From GWB1-38-13 sp964608405 (GTDB lineage Bacteria > Patescibacteriota > Microgenomatia > UBA8517), in assembly GCA_964608405.1 (NCBI GenBank), contig CAZSNC010000002.1, positions 1-64,000 on the forward strand: a stretch of DNA of 64,000 nt, given 5' to 3'. The notes below the pieces were generated by a model that did not search any database, was not told the origin of the DNA, and saw only the letters and a list, made by a program, of their open reading frames with translations. Each line of letters begins with the position of its first letter. Within the stretch, counting starts at the first letter, position 1. Positions 1 to 9,089 of the stretch are shown piece by piece. The position numbers were made by a program, and so were the translations under genes.

Positions 1-51
1 AAATATGTGCGCATTTACCATTACCAGTCACAATCACCGAAAAGTTGGGAT

Positions 52-1155
52 ATGAGCCTGAGCGTAGGGATAGTAGGATTGCCAAATGTAGGGAAATCAA
101 CACTTTTTAATGCGCTTCTAAAAAAGCAGCAGGCATATGTTGCCAATTTTCCCTTTGCAACAATTGAGCCAAATATTGGTGTTGTTCCCGTTCCTGACGA
201 AAGACTTAAAAAACTGGCCGAGGTGGTGAAAACTTCCGAAAACATGGCAAATCTTCCCCCCGATGTTCCCGCAACTGTTGAATTTGTTGATATTGCAGGA
301 CTTATTGCCGGAGCGCATAAAGGGGAGGGCTTGGGAAACAAGTTTTTAAGCCATATTAGAGAGACTGATGCAGTCTGTCATGTTGTACGCTTATTTTCCG
401 ATCCCGACATAGTTAAGCAAGGAGTGGTTGACCCAAAGAGCGATTTTCAAACAATTGAAACAGAACTTTGTCTTGCTGACCTTCAAACAATTGAAAAACA
501 AAAAGATCCGGGGAATACTCCCGACAAAGAACAACTGAAGAAATGGGCAGTTGTTAATAAGTATCGTGAAGTTCTCTCACAAGGAAGTCCTGCGAGAACA
601 GTAAATTTGTCTGAGGAAGAAGAAAAATACGCTAAAGAGCTATGTCTATTAACAAATAAGCCAATTCTTGTTGCCCTAAATGTTTCGGAAGAAGATCTGC
701 AAAAAGCTTCTAGGCTGGAGAAAAAATACTCGGCTGAATTTGGGATTGGTGAGGATCAGGTTGTTGCAATTAGCGCCAAGGTTGAGTCTGAACTTTCTGA
801 GTTATCCGAACCTGAACAATTGGAATATTTAAAAGACTTAGGGACAGATAAATCGGGGTTGGAAAGGTTAATCAGAAAAGCCTTTGCAACGCTTGGGCTT
901 ATCACTTTCTTAACAGGAGGAGTGAAAGAAGTTCGTGCATGGACTATAAAAGATGGTTGGAGTGCACAAGAAAGTGCCGGAGTAATACATACCGATTTTA
1001 TCCAAAAATTCATTAAAGCAGATGTTGTTGATTTTGATGACTTTATATCCTCTGGTGGGTGGAAGGGATCAAGGGATATGGGAAAGGTCAGAAGCGAAGG
1101 AAGGGATTACTTGATGAAGGATGGAGATGTGGTAGAATTCAAGATCGGTTCCTGA
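52..1155 (+). CDS. ychF: Ribosome-associated ATPase YchF (Obg family)
   Basis: This is a TRAFAC-class P-loop NTPase of the YchF/OLA1 family, which associates with ribosomes and is linked to translation and stress control. The Walker A motif GLPNVGKST is at residues 9-17, switch II DIAGL at about 80-84, and a C-terminal TGS domain fills the last 80-90 residues. The usual G4 motif NKxD is replaced by NVSE at about 210-213, the family hallmark that gives ATP rather than GTP preference. The ATG at 52 gives 367 residues, a normal YchF length. The frame is open upstream to a GTG at 7, but that would add 15 non-conserved residues. Family identification is secure. Confidence 0.95.
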   Translation: MSLSVGIVGLPNVGKSTLFNALLKKQQAYVANFPFATIEPNIGVVPVPDERLKKLAEVVKTSENMANLPPDVPATVEFVDIAGLIAGAHKGEGLGNKFLSHIRETDAVCHVVRLFSDPDIVKQGVVDPKSDFQTIETELCLADLQTIEKQKDPGNTPDKEQLKKWAVVNKYREVLSQGSPARTVNLSEEEEKYAKELCLLTNKPILVALNVSEEDLQKASRLEKKYSAEFGIGEDQVVAISAKVESELSELSEPEQLEYLKDLGTDKSGLERLIRKAFATLGLITFLTGGVKEVRAWTIKDGWSAQESAGVIHTDFIQKFIKADVVDFDDFISSGGWKGSRDMGKVRSEGRDYLMKDGDVVEFKIGS

Positions 1156-1173
1156 TTAGAATACATTCACGCT

Positions 1174-1419
1174 ATGGAATATGACAATCGAGTTAACATT
1201 GTAAATTTCTATTTAAAAGCCCTGAAGGATAGTGAAAATTATTGTGGGCGAAATTGCAAAGCAAATTTATCATATGGCGAGTCCAGGTGTGTCGGAAGAA
1301 TTTCACCTTCTATATTACGTCCGGTGCTCTCTTTGGAAAATGGTACTTTTATAATCAATTCGGAGAAGGATCCAATGGATGCAGTTTCTGATATTCCTCC
1401 TGATTGTCCGTTTTTTTAA
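1174..1419 (+). CDS. Small hypothetical protein with four cysteines
   Basis: An 81-residue protein that I do not recognise. It begins 18 bases after ychF in the same direction, so it may be cotranscribed. It has a CxxxC pair near residues 24-28 and two further cysteines, one close to the C-terminal PPDCPFF. It has no membrane segment or signal peptide. The cysteines could bind a metal, but this is a guess. It could be a lineage-specific gene or a spurious ORF. Its position in a gene-dense strand and its clean start and stop favour a real gene. Confidence 0.5.
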   Translation: MEYDNRVNIVNFYLKALKDSENYCGRNCKANLSYGESRCVGRISPSILRPVLSLENGTFIINSEKDPMDAVSDIPPDCPFF

Positions 1420-1489
1420 GTAGTATTAAAGTAATCCTGTTGCATTTTTGTGTTTAGGGTTTACAAACTTACTATAATAAAATTCCTCT

Positions 1490-1517
1490 TTGTAAGATTT
1501 TAGATTTTTGTTATACT
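1490..1517 (+). promoter_or_regulatory. Promoter of the rpsF-ssb-rpsR operon
   Basis: A -35 box TTGTAA (1490-1495) and a -10 box TATACT (1512-1517) are separated by 16 bases. The expected transcript start, near 1524, is only about seven bases before the rpsF ATG at 1531, leaving no room for a Shine-Dalgarno site. The message is probably leaderless or nearly so. Confidence 0.6.
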
Positions 1518-1530
1518 TGTCCTTGTTATT

Positions 1531-1815
1531 ATGAATAAGTATGAATTGACCGTTGTTATTCCGGGAAAATCAACTCCCGCAAAACAGAAATCAGCTGTTG
1601 AAAAGGTTAAGAAACTGATTGATGTTTTTAAAGGAAAAGTTGAAAAAGTTGATGAATGGGGCAGGCTTGATTTAATGTACAAAATCAGTGGTGCCGATAG
1701 TGGCATATTTACGCTTTTTAATATAGAATTGAAATCAGCTGACGTTAAGAAGTTGAGCGATAAACTTAAAACCGAAGAGGATTTTATCCGGTGTTTGATA
1801 GTCAAAGCTCAATAA
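1531..1815 (+). CDS. rpsF: 30S ribosomal protein bS6
   Basis: Small-subunit protein bS6, which binds with bS18 to the platform of the 30S subunit. The 94-residue length and the opening MNKYELTVVI followed by the WGRLDLMYKI segment match the family. It heads the canonical cluster rpsF-ssb-rpsR, with six bases to ssb. A near-consensus promoter lies just upstream and predicts a very short leader. The protein ends without the long acidic tail found in some proteobacteria. Confidence 0.95.
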   Translation: MNKYELTVVIPGKSTPAKQKSAVEKVKKLIDVFKGKVEKVDEWGRLDLMYKISGADSGIFTLFNIELKSADVKKLSDKLKTEEDFIRCLIVKAQ

Positions 1816-1821
1816 TAAATT

Positions 1822-2361
1822 ATGTCGAGAAGTTTAAATAAAGTTGAATTAATTGGAAATCTGACACGGGATCCCGAACTGCGTTTCACTCCTTCTGGAG
1901 CGGCAGTTTGTACTTTTGGGCTTGCGACAAACAGGCAATGGAATACGGACAGTGGTGAGAAGAAGGAAGAGGTTGAATTCCACAGAATTGTTGCCTGGAA
2001 CAAACTTGCAGAACTTTGCGGGCAGCTTTTAGCTAAGGGGAGGAAAGTATATGTTGAAGGAAGACTTCAAACAAGGAAATGGACAGGTCAAGACAATACC
2101 GAGCGTACGACCACGGAAATCGTGATATCTGATATGATCATCTTGGATTCAAGGGCACAATCAGAAGCCAGATCGTCTGACACAATGGATATTCCGGAAA
2201 ATCTTGACGAGGTTCTTCCTCCTATTGATGATGCGGGTACATCACAAAGTAACGCTTCTAAGCAATCGGAAGATGGATCAAAAGCGTCCGGTAAAACAGA
2301 GAAATCAAAATCAAAAAATGATGAAGAGAAGCCTTCGGAAGATGACGATATTCCTTTCTAA
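1822..2361 (+). CDS. ssb: Single-stranded DNA-binding protein
   Basis: SSB coats single-stranded DNA during replication and repair. The N-terminal OB fold spans about residues 1-110, with the typical opening LNKVELIGNLTRDPE and a WNKLAE segment. A low-complexity linker rich in Ser, Lys and Glu follows. The protein ends in the acidic tip DDDIPF, the conserved peptide that docks partner proteins. At 179 residues it has the normal size. It sits between rpsF and rpsR, as in most bacteria. Confidence 0.97.
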   Translation: MSRSLNKVELIGNLTRDPELRFTPSGAAVCTFGLATNRQWNTDSGEKKEEVEFHRIVAWNKLAELCGQLLAKGRKVYVEGRLQTRKWTGQDNTERTTTEIVISDMIILDSRAQSEARSSDTMDIPENLDEVLPPIDDAGTSQSNASKQSEDGSKASGKTEKSKSKNDEEKPSEDDDIPF

Positions 2362-2406
2362 GCCTTCTTAAGTAAGTCTATTTTCGTTTTAACTAATAAA
2401 ATACAC

Positions 2407-2661
2407 ATGGCAAAACCAAAAAAAACATCAAGAAAACCGCAGATACCTAAAAAAAGCAAGAAAGATTGTGTTTTTTGTAAGGCAAAAAGTACACCGGATT
2501 ATAAATCGTACAAAGATTTGGAGAAATATATTTCCGATCGCGCTAAAATGATTCCCTCCATTTACACAGGAACGTGTACAAAACACCAGAAGCAAGTTAG
2601 TGTTGCCGTTAAAAGGGCAAGATTTTTAGGACTTCTTCCGTATACCGCAGTTTCCAAATAA
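2407..2661 (+). CDS. rpsR: 30S ribosomal protein bS18
   Basis: Small-subunit protein bS18, the partner of bS6 on the 30S platform. It has 84 residues with a lysine-rich N-terminus, a CxxC pair (DCVFC) near residues 21-24 and the family core in which a conserved basic helix reads RARFLGLLPY. The cysteines suggest the zinc-binding form. It closes the rpsF-ssb-rpsR cluster. The next gene is a protease, so rplI (bL9), the usual fourth member, is absent here. Confidence 0.95.
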   Translation: MAKPKKTSRKPQIPKKSKKDCVFCKAKSTPDYKSYKDLEKYISDRAKMIPSIYTGTCTKHQKQVSVAVKRARFLGLLPYTAVSK

Positions 2662-2710
2662 TAGTTTTACTTCTGTCAAAACCCTAAGAGAAATAGTATT
2701 ATTTTTTGGT

Positions 2711-3967
2711 ATGGAGAAAACGGATAATGCCAATAAGTCCAAGTTTTCCTTGAGATATTTGAGAAAAATATTTTTATTTGTAGTTGGTGCATCCTTGGTT
2801 TTTGCTTTAGGGTATTTTTTGGGACTTCGTAATTTTTACATTAATTTGTATGGGTATCCCGATGTCCATATTGAAAGGGAAGTACCCCAAAGCAAGAAAG
2901 AGTTAGATTTCAATCTGTTTTGGACAGTCTGGGACAAAATAAACGAGAAATATTATGACAAGAATAAATTGATACCTGGAAAAATGGTATACGGTGCCAT
3001 TAAAGGTATGGTTTCCGCAATAGGGGATCCCTACACCGTATTTTTACCCCCAACGGAAAACAAGATAGTGCAGGATGACCTCAAAGGAAGTTTTGAAGGA
3101 GTAGGAATACAACTTGGCTATAAAGACGAGTGGATTGCAGTTGTGGCTCCGATAGCGGGGTCTCCTGCTGATAAGAAGGGAGTAAGGGCAGGGGATATCA
3201 TTTATGCAATCCGTGACCCGGGTGCAAATGTTGATATCAAATCGACTCAGGGGTTGTCAACTCAGGAAGCGGTAAGTGTCATCAGGGGCGAGAAGGGAAC
3301 AAGTGTGTTTTTGACATTTGTAAGGAAAGGAATTGAAAAGCCCTTTGAAGTTGAGCTTGTGAGAGACACCTTGGATATACCAAGCGTTATTGTTGACTAT
3401 GTTGGCGAGGGGAACAGAATTGCTCATATCAGACTTGTGAAATTTGCCGCCGAAACTCAGGCCGAATGGGATGAGGCGATTGTGAATTTACTGACACATG
3501 ATTTTGACGGGATCATATTGGATTTGAGGAATAATCCCGGTGGATATCTTCAAGGCGCAGTTGACTTGGGAGCCGATTTTATGGAGGAGGGAAAGGTTGT
3601 TGTGATTGAGAAGTCAAACGATATCGAGAGGGATTACAAGATTGAGAGAACCGGAAGATTGAGAAATAGAAAACTTGTAGTTTTACTTAACGGAGGATCT
3701 GCATCGGCCTCAGAAATTCTTGCAGGGGCATTGAGAGACAACAAGAAAATTCCACTTATTGGTGAAACATCTTTCGGAAAAGGTACGATTCAGGAACCGA
3801 TTGAGATGGATGGGGGGGTCGGGCTTCATGTAACAATTGCAAAATGGCTAACACCAAGTAGTTATTGGGTAAACGAGAAAGGATTAAAACCGGATGTTGA
3901 GGTATCGGACAATCCCGATACGGAAGTTGACGAACAACTGGATGCTGCAATAAAATCTTTAGAATAA
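2711..3967 (+). CDS. S41 family C-terminal processing protease
   Basis: A membrane-anchored Ctp/Tsp-type serine protease that trims or degrades exported proteins. One transmembrane helix lies at about residues 18-42. A PDZ domain at about 110-210 recognises substrate C-termini, and the S41 catalytic domain follows. The Ser-Lys dyad is visible: Ser332 in the GSASASE motif and Lys357 in FGKGT, 25 residues apart as in E. coli Prc. At 418 residues it matches bacterial CtpA. It is followed at once by a DegQ-like protease, so the two form an extracytoplasmic proteolysis pair. The -10-like TATTAT just before the ATG again suggests a short leader. Confidence 0.93.
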   Translation: MEKTDNANKSKFSLRYLRKIFLFVVGASLVFALGYFLGLRNFYINLYGYPDVHIEREVPQSKKELDFNLFWTVWDKINEKYYDKNKLIPGKMVYGAIKGMVSAIGDPYTVFLPPTENKIVQDDLKGSFEGVGIQLGYKDEWIAVVAPIAGSPADKKGVRAGDIIYAIRDPGANVDIKSTQGLSTQEAVSVIRGEKGTSVFLTFVRKGIEKPFEVELVRDTLDIPSVIVDYVGEGNRIAHIRLVKFAAETQAEWDEAIVNLLTHDFDGIILDLRNNPGGYLQGAVDLGADFMEEGKVVVIEKSNDIERDYKIERTGRLRNRKLVVLLNGGSASASEILAGALRDNKKIPLIGETSFGKGTIQEPIEMDGGVGLHVTIAKWLTPSSYWVNEKGLKPDVEVSDNPDTEVDEQLDAAIKSLE

Positions 3968-4021
3968 ATACAAAGAAAATTTCAGCAATTATTAAGTTTG
4001 TTAAAATATTTGAAAAATAAT

Positions 4022-5164
4022 ATGAAATCGAAACTAAAAGGAGTATTAATATTAATTGCTGTTTTGATAGTGGTTTCATTTTCAGCTATTGGAGGAATTG
4101 TTGCAGATCGATATTTCGATATTAAAAGCCTTGATTCAATATTTAATAGGAGGGGTGGGTTTGCCGGAGAAACACGGAAGATTGTCAATGAAGAGTCAGT
4201 TGTTATTGATGTTGTGGAAACGGTATCTCCTTCTGTTGTTACTGTCTCGATTCAGACTCCCAAGCGGACCGTTTTTAATTTTTCTCCCTTTGGTGGACTC
4301 CAACAAAGAGTTGAGGGAGGAACTCCCCAAGATATTGGAAGTGGATTTATAATTTCGAATTCCGGGCTCATCATTACGAACAAACACGTTGTTCAAACTG
4401 ACGGCTCGTACAAAGTGATAACTCAGGATAATAAAGAGTACGATGTTAAACAAATCAGCCGCGATCCATCAAACGATATTGCGATTTTAAAGATTGATGC
4501 CAGCGACCTAAAACCCGTTGAACTTGGCGATTCCTCCAATCTGAAGGTTGGTCAAAGCGTTATTGCAATAGGTACAGCATTGGGTGAGTTTAGGCACACC
4601 GTGACTACAGGTGTGATATCTGGTCTTGGTAGGGGAATTACGGCAGGGAGTATTTATGAAGGATATATTGAAAAGTTAGACGATGTAATCCAGACCGACG
4701 CCGCAATTAATGCGGGTAACTCGGGCGGACCGCTTCTTAACTCGGCCGGTCAGGTGATCGGAATAAATGTTGCAGTTGCATCGAGCGCCCAGAACATTGG
4801 TTTTGCGATACCGGTAAATGTTGTTAAATCAGCACTTGAGGAATTTAACAAATCGGGAAAGTTTAGTGCTAAGGCATATCTTGGAGTTGAATATCAAATG
4901 GTCAGTAAACAAAGTGCAATATTAAACGATATTCCACAGGGGGCGTATGTTGTGAATATTGTCCCGGGTTCTCCTGCCGAGAAAGCGGGAATTGAAGTTG
5001 ATGATATTATTGTAAAGATCGGAAATGACAAAATTGTTGACCAGGAAAACGGGCTTTCGGATATTATTAAGAAGTATAAACCGGGTGATGAAGTTGAGGT
5101 GGAAATATGGAGAAATAGTGAATCCTCAAAAATTAAAGCCACACTTTCGGAATATCAACAATAA
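4022..5164 (+). CDS. Trypsin-like serine protease with PDZ domain (DegQ/HtrA family)
   Basis: A membrane-tethered HtrA/Deg protease for quality control of exported proteins. An N-terminal transmembrane anchor lies at about residues 5-28. The catalytic triad is His122 (TNKHVV), Asp152 (NDIAIL) and Ser234 (GNSGGP). A single PDZ domain fills the C-terminal 95 residues. The ATG at 4022 is preferred to an in-frame TTG at 3998. It follows the S41 protease by 54 bases on the same strand and is probably cotranscribed with it. One PDZ and a membrane anchor fit HtrA-like proteins of bacteria without a true periplasm. Confidence 0.93.
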   Translation: MKSKLKGVLILIAVLIVVSFSAIGGIVADRYFDIKSLDSIFNRRGGFAGETRKIVNEESVVIDVVETVSPSVVTVSIQTPKRTVFNFSPFGGLQQRVEGGTPQDIGSGFIISNSGLIITNKHVVQTDGSYKVITQDNKEYDVKQISRDPSNDIAILKIDASDLKPVELGDSSNLKVGQSVIAIGTALGEFRHTVTTGVISGLGRGITAGSIYEGYIEKLDDVIQTDAAINAGNSGGPLLNSAGQVIGINVAVASSAQNIGFAIPVNVVKSALEEFNKSGKFSAKAYLGVEYQMVSKQSAILNDIPQGAYVVNIVPGSPAEKAGIEVDDIIVKIGNDKIVDQENGLSDIIKKYKPGDEVEVEIWRNSESSKIKATLSEYQQ

Positions 5165-5181
5165 CAGCCGACAAAAAATGT

Positions 5182-5655
5182 TTATAGTTTCTTCAGCATT
5201 TCGTTAATGTGAGCTATTGCTTGTTTGTTGTTTTCCCACGCCTCGCTTTTAAAAGTATTATTATTTTCAAGAACCGATGCATAGAATATTGAAGCTTTTT
5301 CTACCTGTGTCATATTCTTTTCCGATAAATGTCCGTTATAATAAAGATCCAGTGTGAGATGGTCGGAGTATTTAGGATATTCCTGATCTTCACGGGTGAT
5401 CTCAAGAGAATAAGAACGAGGAAACTTTTTTACCCGTATAGTCCAGATATCCTCGTTGTGTTTAAATTGGAAAAACCCGCCGTAAGGCTCGAGCTTTTCT
5501 TTTGACGGATATTTCTTTATAAGCGAATTTTGAAAATCCTGATTATTTTCAAGTCGGTCTAAACAGGAAAGAAATAATTTTCCAGCGTTTGTAATGAGGA
5601 CATTTTGGGGCAGTTGTCTATCGTTATGTAAGTGATATTTATTTTCGCGCTCCAT
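5182..5655 (-). CDS. Hypothetical cytosolic protein
   Basis: A 157-residue protein that I cannot assign. It is polar, with no signal peptide or membrane segment. The middle contains alternating hydrophobic stretches typical of beta strands (around residues 58-85), and the C-terminal 50 residues look helical. It converges on the degQ-like gene, with 17 bases between the stops, and lies 32 bases downstream of prfA on the same strand, so it may be read through from prfA. Its coding appearance matches its neighbours. Confidence 0.6.
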   Translation of the reverse strand: MERENKYHLHNDRQLPQNVLITNAGKLFLSCLDRLENNQDFQNSLIKKYPSKEKLEPYGGFFQFKHNEDIWTIRVKKFPRSYSLEITREDQEYPKYSDHLTLDLYYNGHLSEKNMTQVEKASIFYASVLENNNTFKSEAWENNKQAIAHINEMLKKL

Positions 5656-5687
5656 GAATAAAGTTGTAATGAAAGCGAAATAAAAGT

Positions 5688-6386
5688 TTACAAATTTTGG
5701 GTGAGAGACAATATCTTGTCGAGATTGCCCTCAATAATGGATGATAAATTACCCCAGTTTTTTCCAATTCGGTGGTCTGTGACGCGATCTTGGGGAAAAT
5801 TATAGGTGCGGATTTTTTCTGCACGCATTCCTCTTCCTATCACGCTTCTGTAACCGGCAACTGTTTTTTCTTTTTCCAATTCGGATTTTTCCCAAAGTCG
5901 GGATCGAAGAATAGACATTGCGATCTCTCTGTTTTGTTCCTGAAAACGCTCTTCTCGTGCGGTAACGACAATTCCACTAGGTCTGTGGGTGAGTCTCACA
6001 GCGGTTGACACTTTGTTTACGTTTTGCCCTCCGTGTCCACCCGCTCTGAAAAACTGGATATCAATGTCTTGTGGATTTAACCTTATTTCCGAATCTTTAA
6101 TTTCCGGAAGTACAGCAACAGTTGCGGTTGAGGTATGGACGCGTCCTCTTTTTTCTGTTGTAGGTACTCTTTGTACACGGTGCACTCCCGACTCGTTTTT
6201 AAGCAAGGTGAATGCGTTTGCACCGGTTATTTTGAGTGTCAGTTCATCAACGGCGTTCACTTTCCACCCCATTTTTACGGCATATCGAAAGTACATCCGA
6301 AGAAGGTCTGCTCCCCACAGCTTTGCTTCATCTCCTCCGGTTGCACCCCTGATTTCTATGTAGACTTTTTGGTTGTTATTATCCAT
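5688..6386 (-). CDS. prfA: Peptide chain release factor 1 lacking domain 1
   Basis: A class I release factor that reads UAA and UAG and triggers peptide release. The GGQ motif is at residues 119-121 within RAGGHGGQNVN. The codon-reading PxT tripeptide of RF1 is present as PTT at 75-77, which separates it from RF2 (SPF). The usual N-terminal domain 1, about 100 residues in E. coli RF1, is missing. The protein starts just before the conserved GATGGDEA segment, and a TGA stop lies in frame two codons upstream of the ATG, so the short form is not a start-site error. It follows rpmE by 40 bases, a common bacterial order. RF-H-like proteins also lack domain 1, but the intact PxT context favours RF1. 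Confidence 0.88.
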   Translation of the reverse strand: MDNNNQKVYIEIRGATGGDEAKLWGADLLRMYFRYAVKMGWKVNAVDELTLKITGANAFTLLKNESGVHRVQRVPTTEKRGRVHTSTATVAVLPEIKDSEIRLNPQDIDIQFFRAGGHGGQNVNKVSTAVRLTHRPSGIVVTAREERFQEQNREIAMSILRSRLWEKSELEKEKTVAGYRSVIGRGMRAEKIRTYNFPQDRVTDHRIGKNWGNLSSIIEGNLDKILSLTQNL

Positions 6387-6426
6387 ATTTCAAAAAAAAG
6401 AGGGTATATAGGAATGATTGTCAAAA

Positions 6427-6759
6427 CTAACCACGAGATTTCTTGTTTTTGGCAATTTTTCGAAGTTCTTCCAGAGTATCTGGTCTTTCAAGTTCGCGTT
6501 CAAGCTGTCTTTGCTTTTTCAACTTCCTTTTTTCTGATTTGGAAATTCTTTCGGTTTGCGCTTTTGCTTTCTTGTTGACATAAGCATCAACCCGGCCTGC
6601 AGTATCGATATATTTCATTTGTCCTGTGTAAAAAGGATGACATTTAGAACAAATTTCGACCTGGATTTTAGCAACTGTTGCCCCGATCGTGAAAGCGTTT
6701 CCACAAGCGCAGGTCACTTCGCAATCGTCGTACCATTTAGGATGAATTGCTGTTTTCAT
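6427..6759 (-). CDS. rpmE: 50S ribosomal protein bL31 with basic C-terminal extension
   Basis: Large-subunit protein bL31 of the zinc-binding type. The first 65 residues fit the family, opening MKTAIHPKWY with cysteines 17 and 19 (CxC) and 37 and 40 (CxxC), then HPFYTGQ. The remaining 45 residues form a Lys/Arg/Glu-rich tail, making the protein 110 residues against about 70 normally. It lies upstream of prfA on the same strand. Confidence 0.93.
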   Translation of the reverse strand: MKTAIHPKWYDDCEVTCACGNAFTIGATVAKIQVEICSKCHPFYTGQMKYIDTAGRVDAYVNKKAKAQTERISKSEKRKLKKQRQLERELERPDTLEELRKIAKNKKSRG

Positions 6760-6845
6760 AATTTAATTAAAATAAATAATTCGGCAATAGCCTTACGGCT
6801 AAGAAAGAATTATAGCAAAATTGCAAAATAACACAAAGGCTAAAA

Positions 6846-7781
6846 CTAATTTCTTTTTATGCTTTTCCCTACCTGGTTTCTTCTGTATTCTGCGATAAAT
6901 ACGCCAAGTATTATTATTGTTGTACCTATGAGAAAAGGGATTGTAACCTCTTCCTTTAACCAAAATACTGCCAATGGAGCGGCAAAAACTGGGGAAAGGT
7001 ATGAAAAAAGAGTTGCTTCCGATGCCTCAATATTTTTCTGTCCTTCCTGGTAAAGAAAATATGCCAGAGACCCTGAAAACACAGCCATGTACCAAACACC
7101 AAGATGCGCCTTAAAAGGAGCAAGCGAAATGATATATAGAAGATTTGTAACACCTCCGGATTGAAATAGTGCAAACGGTAGAGAACTTATAAAGCCTAAT
7201 ACAAACATATAAGTTGTCATAAAAAGTACATTGGTGTTATGGCGCATCTCTTTCTTTGTGATCAGGATATATAACACCCATGAGATATTTGCAAGGATAG
7301 CCAATAAATTACCCGTAAGCGATCTGATTTCAAACAACCCGTTTTCGAATAATGGCTCCACAACAACAAAGACGGTACCGATTAGTGTAATAATTATTCC
7401 CAACATTTCACGCTTAGTTACCTTTTCTTTTAGAAACAGTATCCCGCCGAGGATAATAAAAATCGGACCTGTATTACCGATTATTGAAACATCCAATACC
7501 GTGGATTTGTCGAAGCTGAAAAAAGACAACGCCAAATTGACCGATGACCCCAAAAGCCCCGCAAGCGTCAGCCAAAATATTTCGTGTCTTGTCTTTGGAA
7601 ACCCTACCTTAAAAACAATTGCAATGGGGATCATAAGAATTGCTGAAATGAAAAAACGATAGGTTAGAAATATCATCGGAGGAAAATCCGGAAGGGTATA
7701 TTTAATAACCGGTCCGGCTATACCCCAAATAGCAGTAACAATTAAAAGCAGAATATACGATTTAATCCGTTGTTTAGACAC
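6846..7781 (-). CDS. DMT superfamily permease (EamA family)
   Basis: An integral membrane transporter with about ten hydrophobic helices and two EamA repeats. The first repeat carries the typical IWGIAGPVIKY segment near residue 20, and the second repeat starts near residue 155. At 311 residues it has the normal length. The family exports metabolites, often amino acids, purines or solutes; the substrate cannot be read from sequence. It stands alone between hisS and rpmE. Downstream, at about 6794-6807, a small stem TAGCC/GGCTA with a tetraloop may mark the end of the transcript. Confidence 0.9.
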   Translation of the reverse strand: MSKQRIKSYILLLIVTAIWGIAGPVIKYTLPDFPPMIFLTYRFFISAILMIPIAIVFKVGFPKTRHEIFWLTLAGLLGSSVNLALSFFSFDKSTVLDVSIIGNTGPIFIILGGILFLKEKVTKREMLGIIITLIGTVFVVVEPLFENGLFEIRSLTGNLLAILANISWVLYILITKKEMRHNTNVLFMTTYMFVLGFISSLPFALFQSGGVTNLLYIISLAPFKAHLGVWYMAVFSGSLAYFLYQEGQKNIEASEATLFSYLSPVFAAPLAVFWLKEEVTIPFLIGTTIIILGVFIAEYRRNQVGKSIKRN

Positions 7782-7837
7782 GTTTTCATTATCGAATACG
7801 TTTGAGTGGGTAGCAAGGGGTATTCATTTAAACGAGT

Positions 7838-9089
7838 TTAGATTTGTATCAATTTGGCTATGGCGTTAGCAAAAACCTTCTTCTGCGTTTGGGTGGCTAA
7901 GTTCTTTACGGTTACGGTGTCGGTTGCCGTCTCATCGGGTCCAAGAATTAAAGCAAATGGTATTGATTTCTTATCGGCATATTTAAGCTGTTTTTCGAGT
8001 TTTGCGTTTGAATCCGGATAAAGTTCACAATTTACCCCTTCATTTCTGAGTTTTATTGCCAGCTTCAGTGAATATTCTTTAAGCTCAGGTGAAAAGATTG
8101 TAACCAACACCTTCGTTTTATTGGGGGAGAGGACCGGATACTTANNNNNNNNNNATTACCATATCTCCCATCGCAAAACCAACCCCAGGGATTTTATTTT
8201 TGGATCCGACCTCGGAGGTTAAGTTATCATATCTTCCGCCCCCCCAGATTGCTCTGAAATTTCCTTTAACATCCCATCCCTCGAATACGGTTTTTGTGTA
8301 GTAATCCAAACCTCTCACGATTGATGCGTCGTATTCGATAAACGGTGATGCACCCACATCATCAAGATATGAAAATATTGCTTTCAGCCAATCCGATTTT
8401 TCGAAGCCGTTTTTGTCCTGTAAAATATCCGTAACTTTTTGAACTTGCATATCATTTAAAGACGCCTCTTTAAGCATTTCTTTAAAATCACTTTCACTCA
8501 CCTTTGATTTCTTATCTATAACCTTAAAAAGAGGGGGGATACCTTCTTTTGGAATACCGATTCCGCTTAGCTCCTTTTCCAAATTTTGTCTGTCGTTTAT
8601 TTTTATTTTTACCTCATCGGGGGTAAGACCAAGTTTTTGAAAGAAGTATGCGGCGACGCTAATTACCTCGGCATCGGCTTCTGGGCTTTCTGCACCCAAA
8701 ATATCAATATCCCATTGGAAAAATTCTCTGCCTCTTCCTTTTTGCGGTGATTCGTAACGAAACCTCCTACCGTATGTAAACCATTTTAAAGGAAAAGTGA
8801 GGCTGTTTTCGTTTTGGGCAACAATGCGGGCAAGGGAGGGGGTCATCTCGGGTCTTAGGGCAACGGTGTTTCCCGATTTGTCCTTGAAAATAAACGCCTG
8901 CTTTTTGACAAGTTCTTCACCCGATTTCGCGGCGTAGAGAGTTAGCGGCTCGAGTGTCGGACCGTTATATTCCTGGAAACCAAAAGATTCGGAAAGCCTC
9001 CTGAGCTTTTCATAAAACCAGTTCTGGAAAGCCATATCCTCGGGCAAAAAATCCCGAAATCCTTTTAGTAACGCAATGTTTGTTTTCAT
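7838..9089 (-). CDS. hisS: Histidyl-tRNA synthetase, interrupted by an assembly gap
   Basis: A class II synthetase that charges tRNA-His. The N-terminal part (9089 down to 8155) contains the catalytic core, with GFRDFLPED near the start, the motif 2 region RFRYESPQKGR and the histidine-specific RGLDYYT segment, ending at GVGFAMGDMV. The C-terminal part (8144 down to 7838) is the HGTP anticodon-binding domain. Ten Ns at 8145-8154 separate them, and the two parts are in different frames across the Ns, so the true gap length is not ten modulo three. Only a few residues after the GFAMG motif appear to be missing. I read this as one intact gene with a scaffold gap. The ATG at 9089 is chosen over an upstream in-frame start at 9113. 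Confidence 0.88.
8145..8154. other. Assembly gap of ten Ns
   Basis: Ten ambiguous bases mark a scaffold join inside hisS. The length is a placeholder, because the reading frame does not continue across exactly ten bases. Confidence 0.97.

Noticed and set aside
1500..1805. Reverse-strand ORF over rpsF and many similar antisense ORFs
   Set aside because: These are shadows of real genes, without family features or ribosome sites.
6794..6807. Riboswitch or ribosomal-protein leader before rpmE
   Set aside because: Only one five-pair stem with a tetraloop is visible, too little to claim a regulatory RNA.
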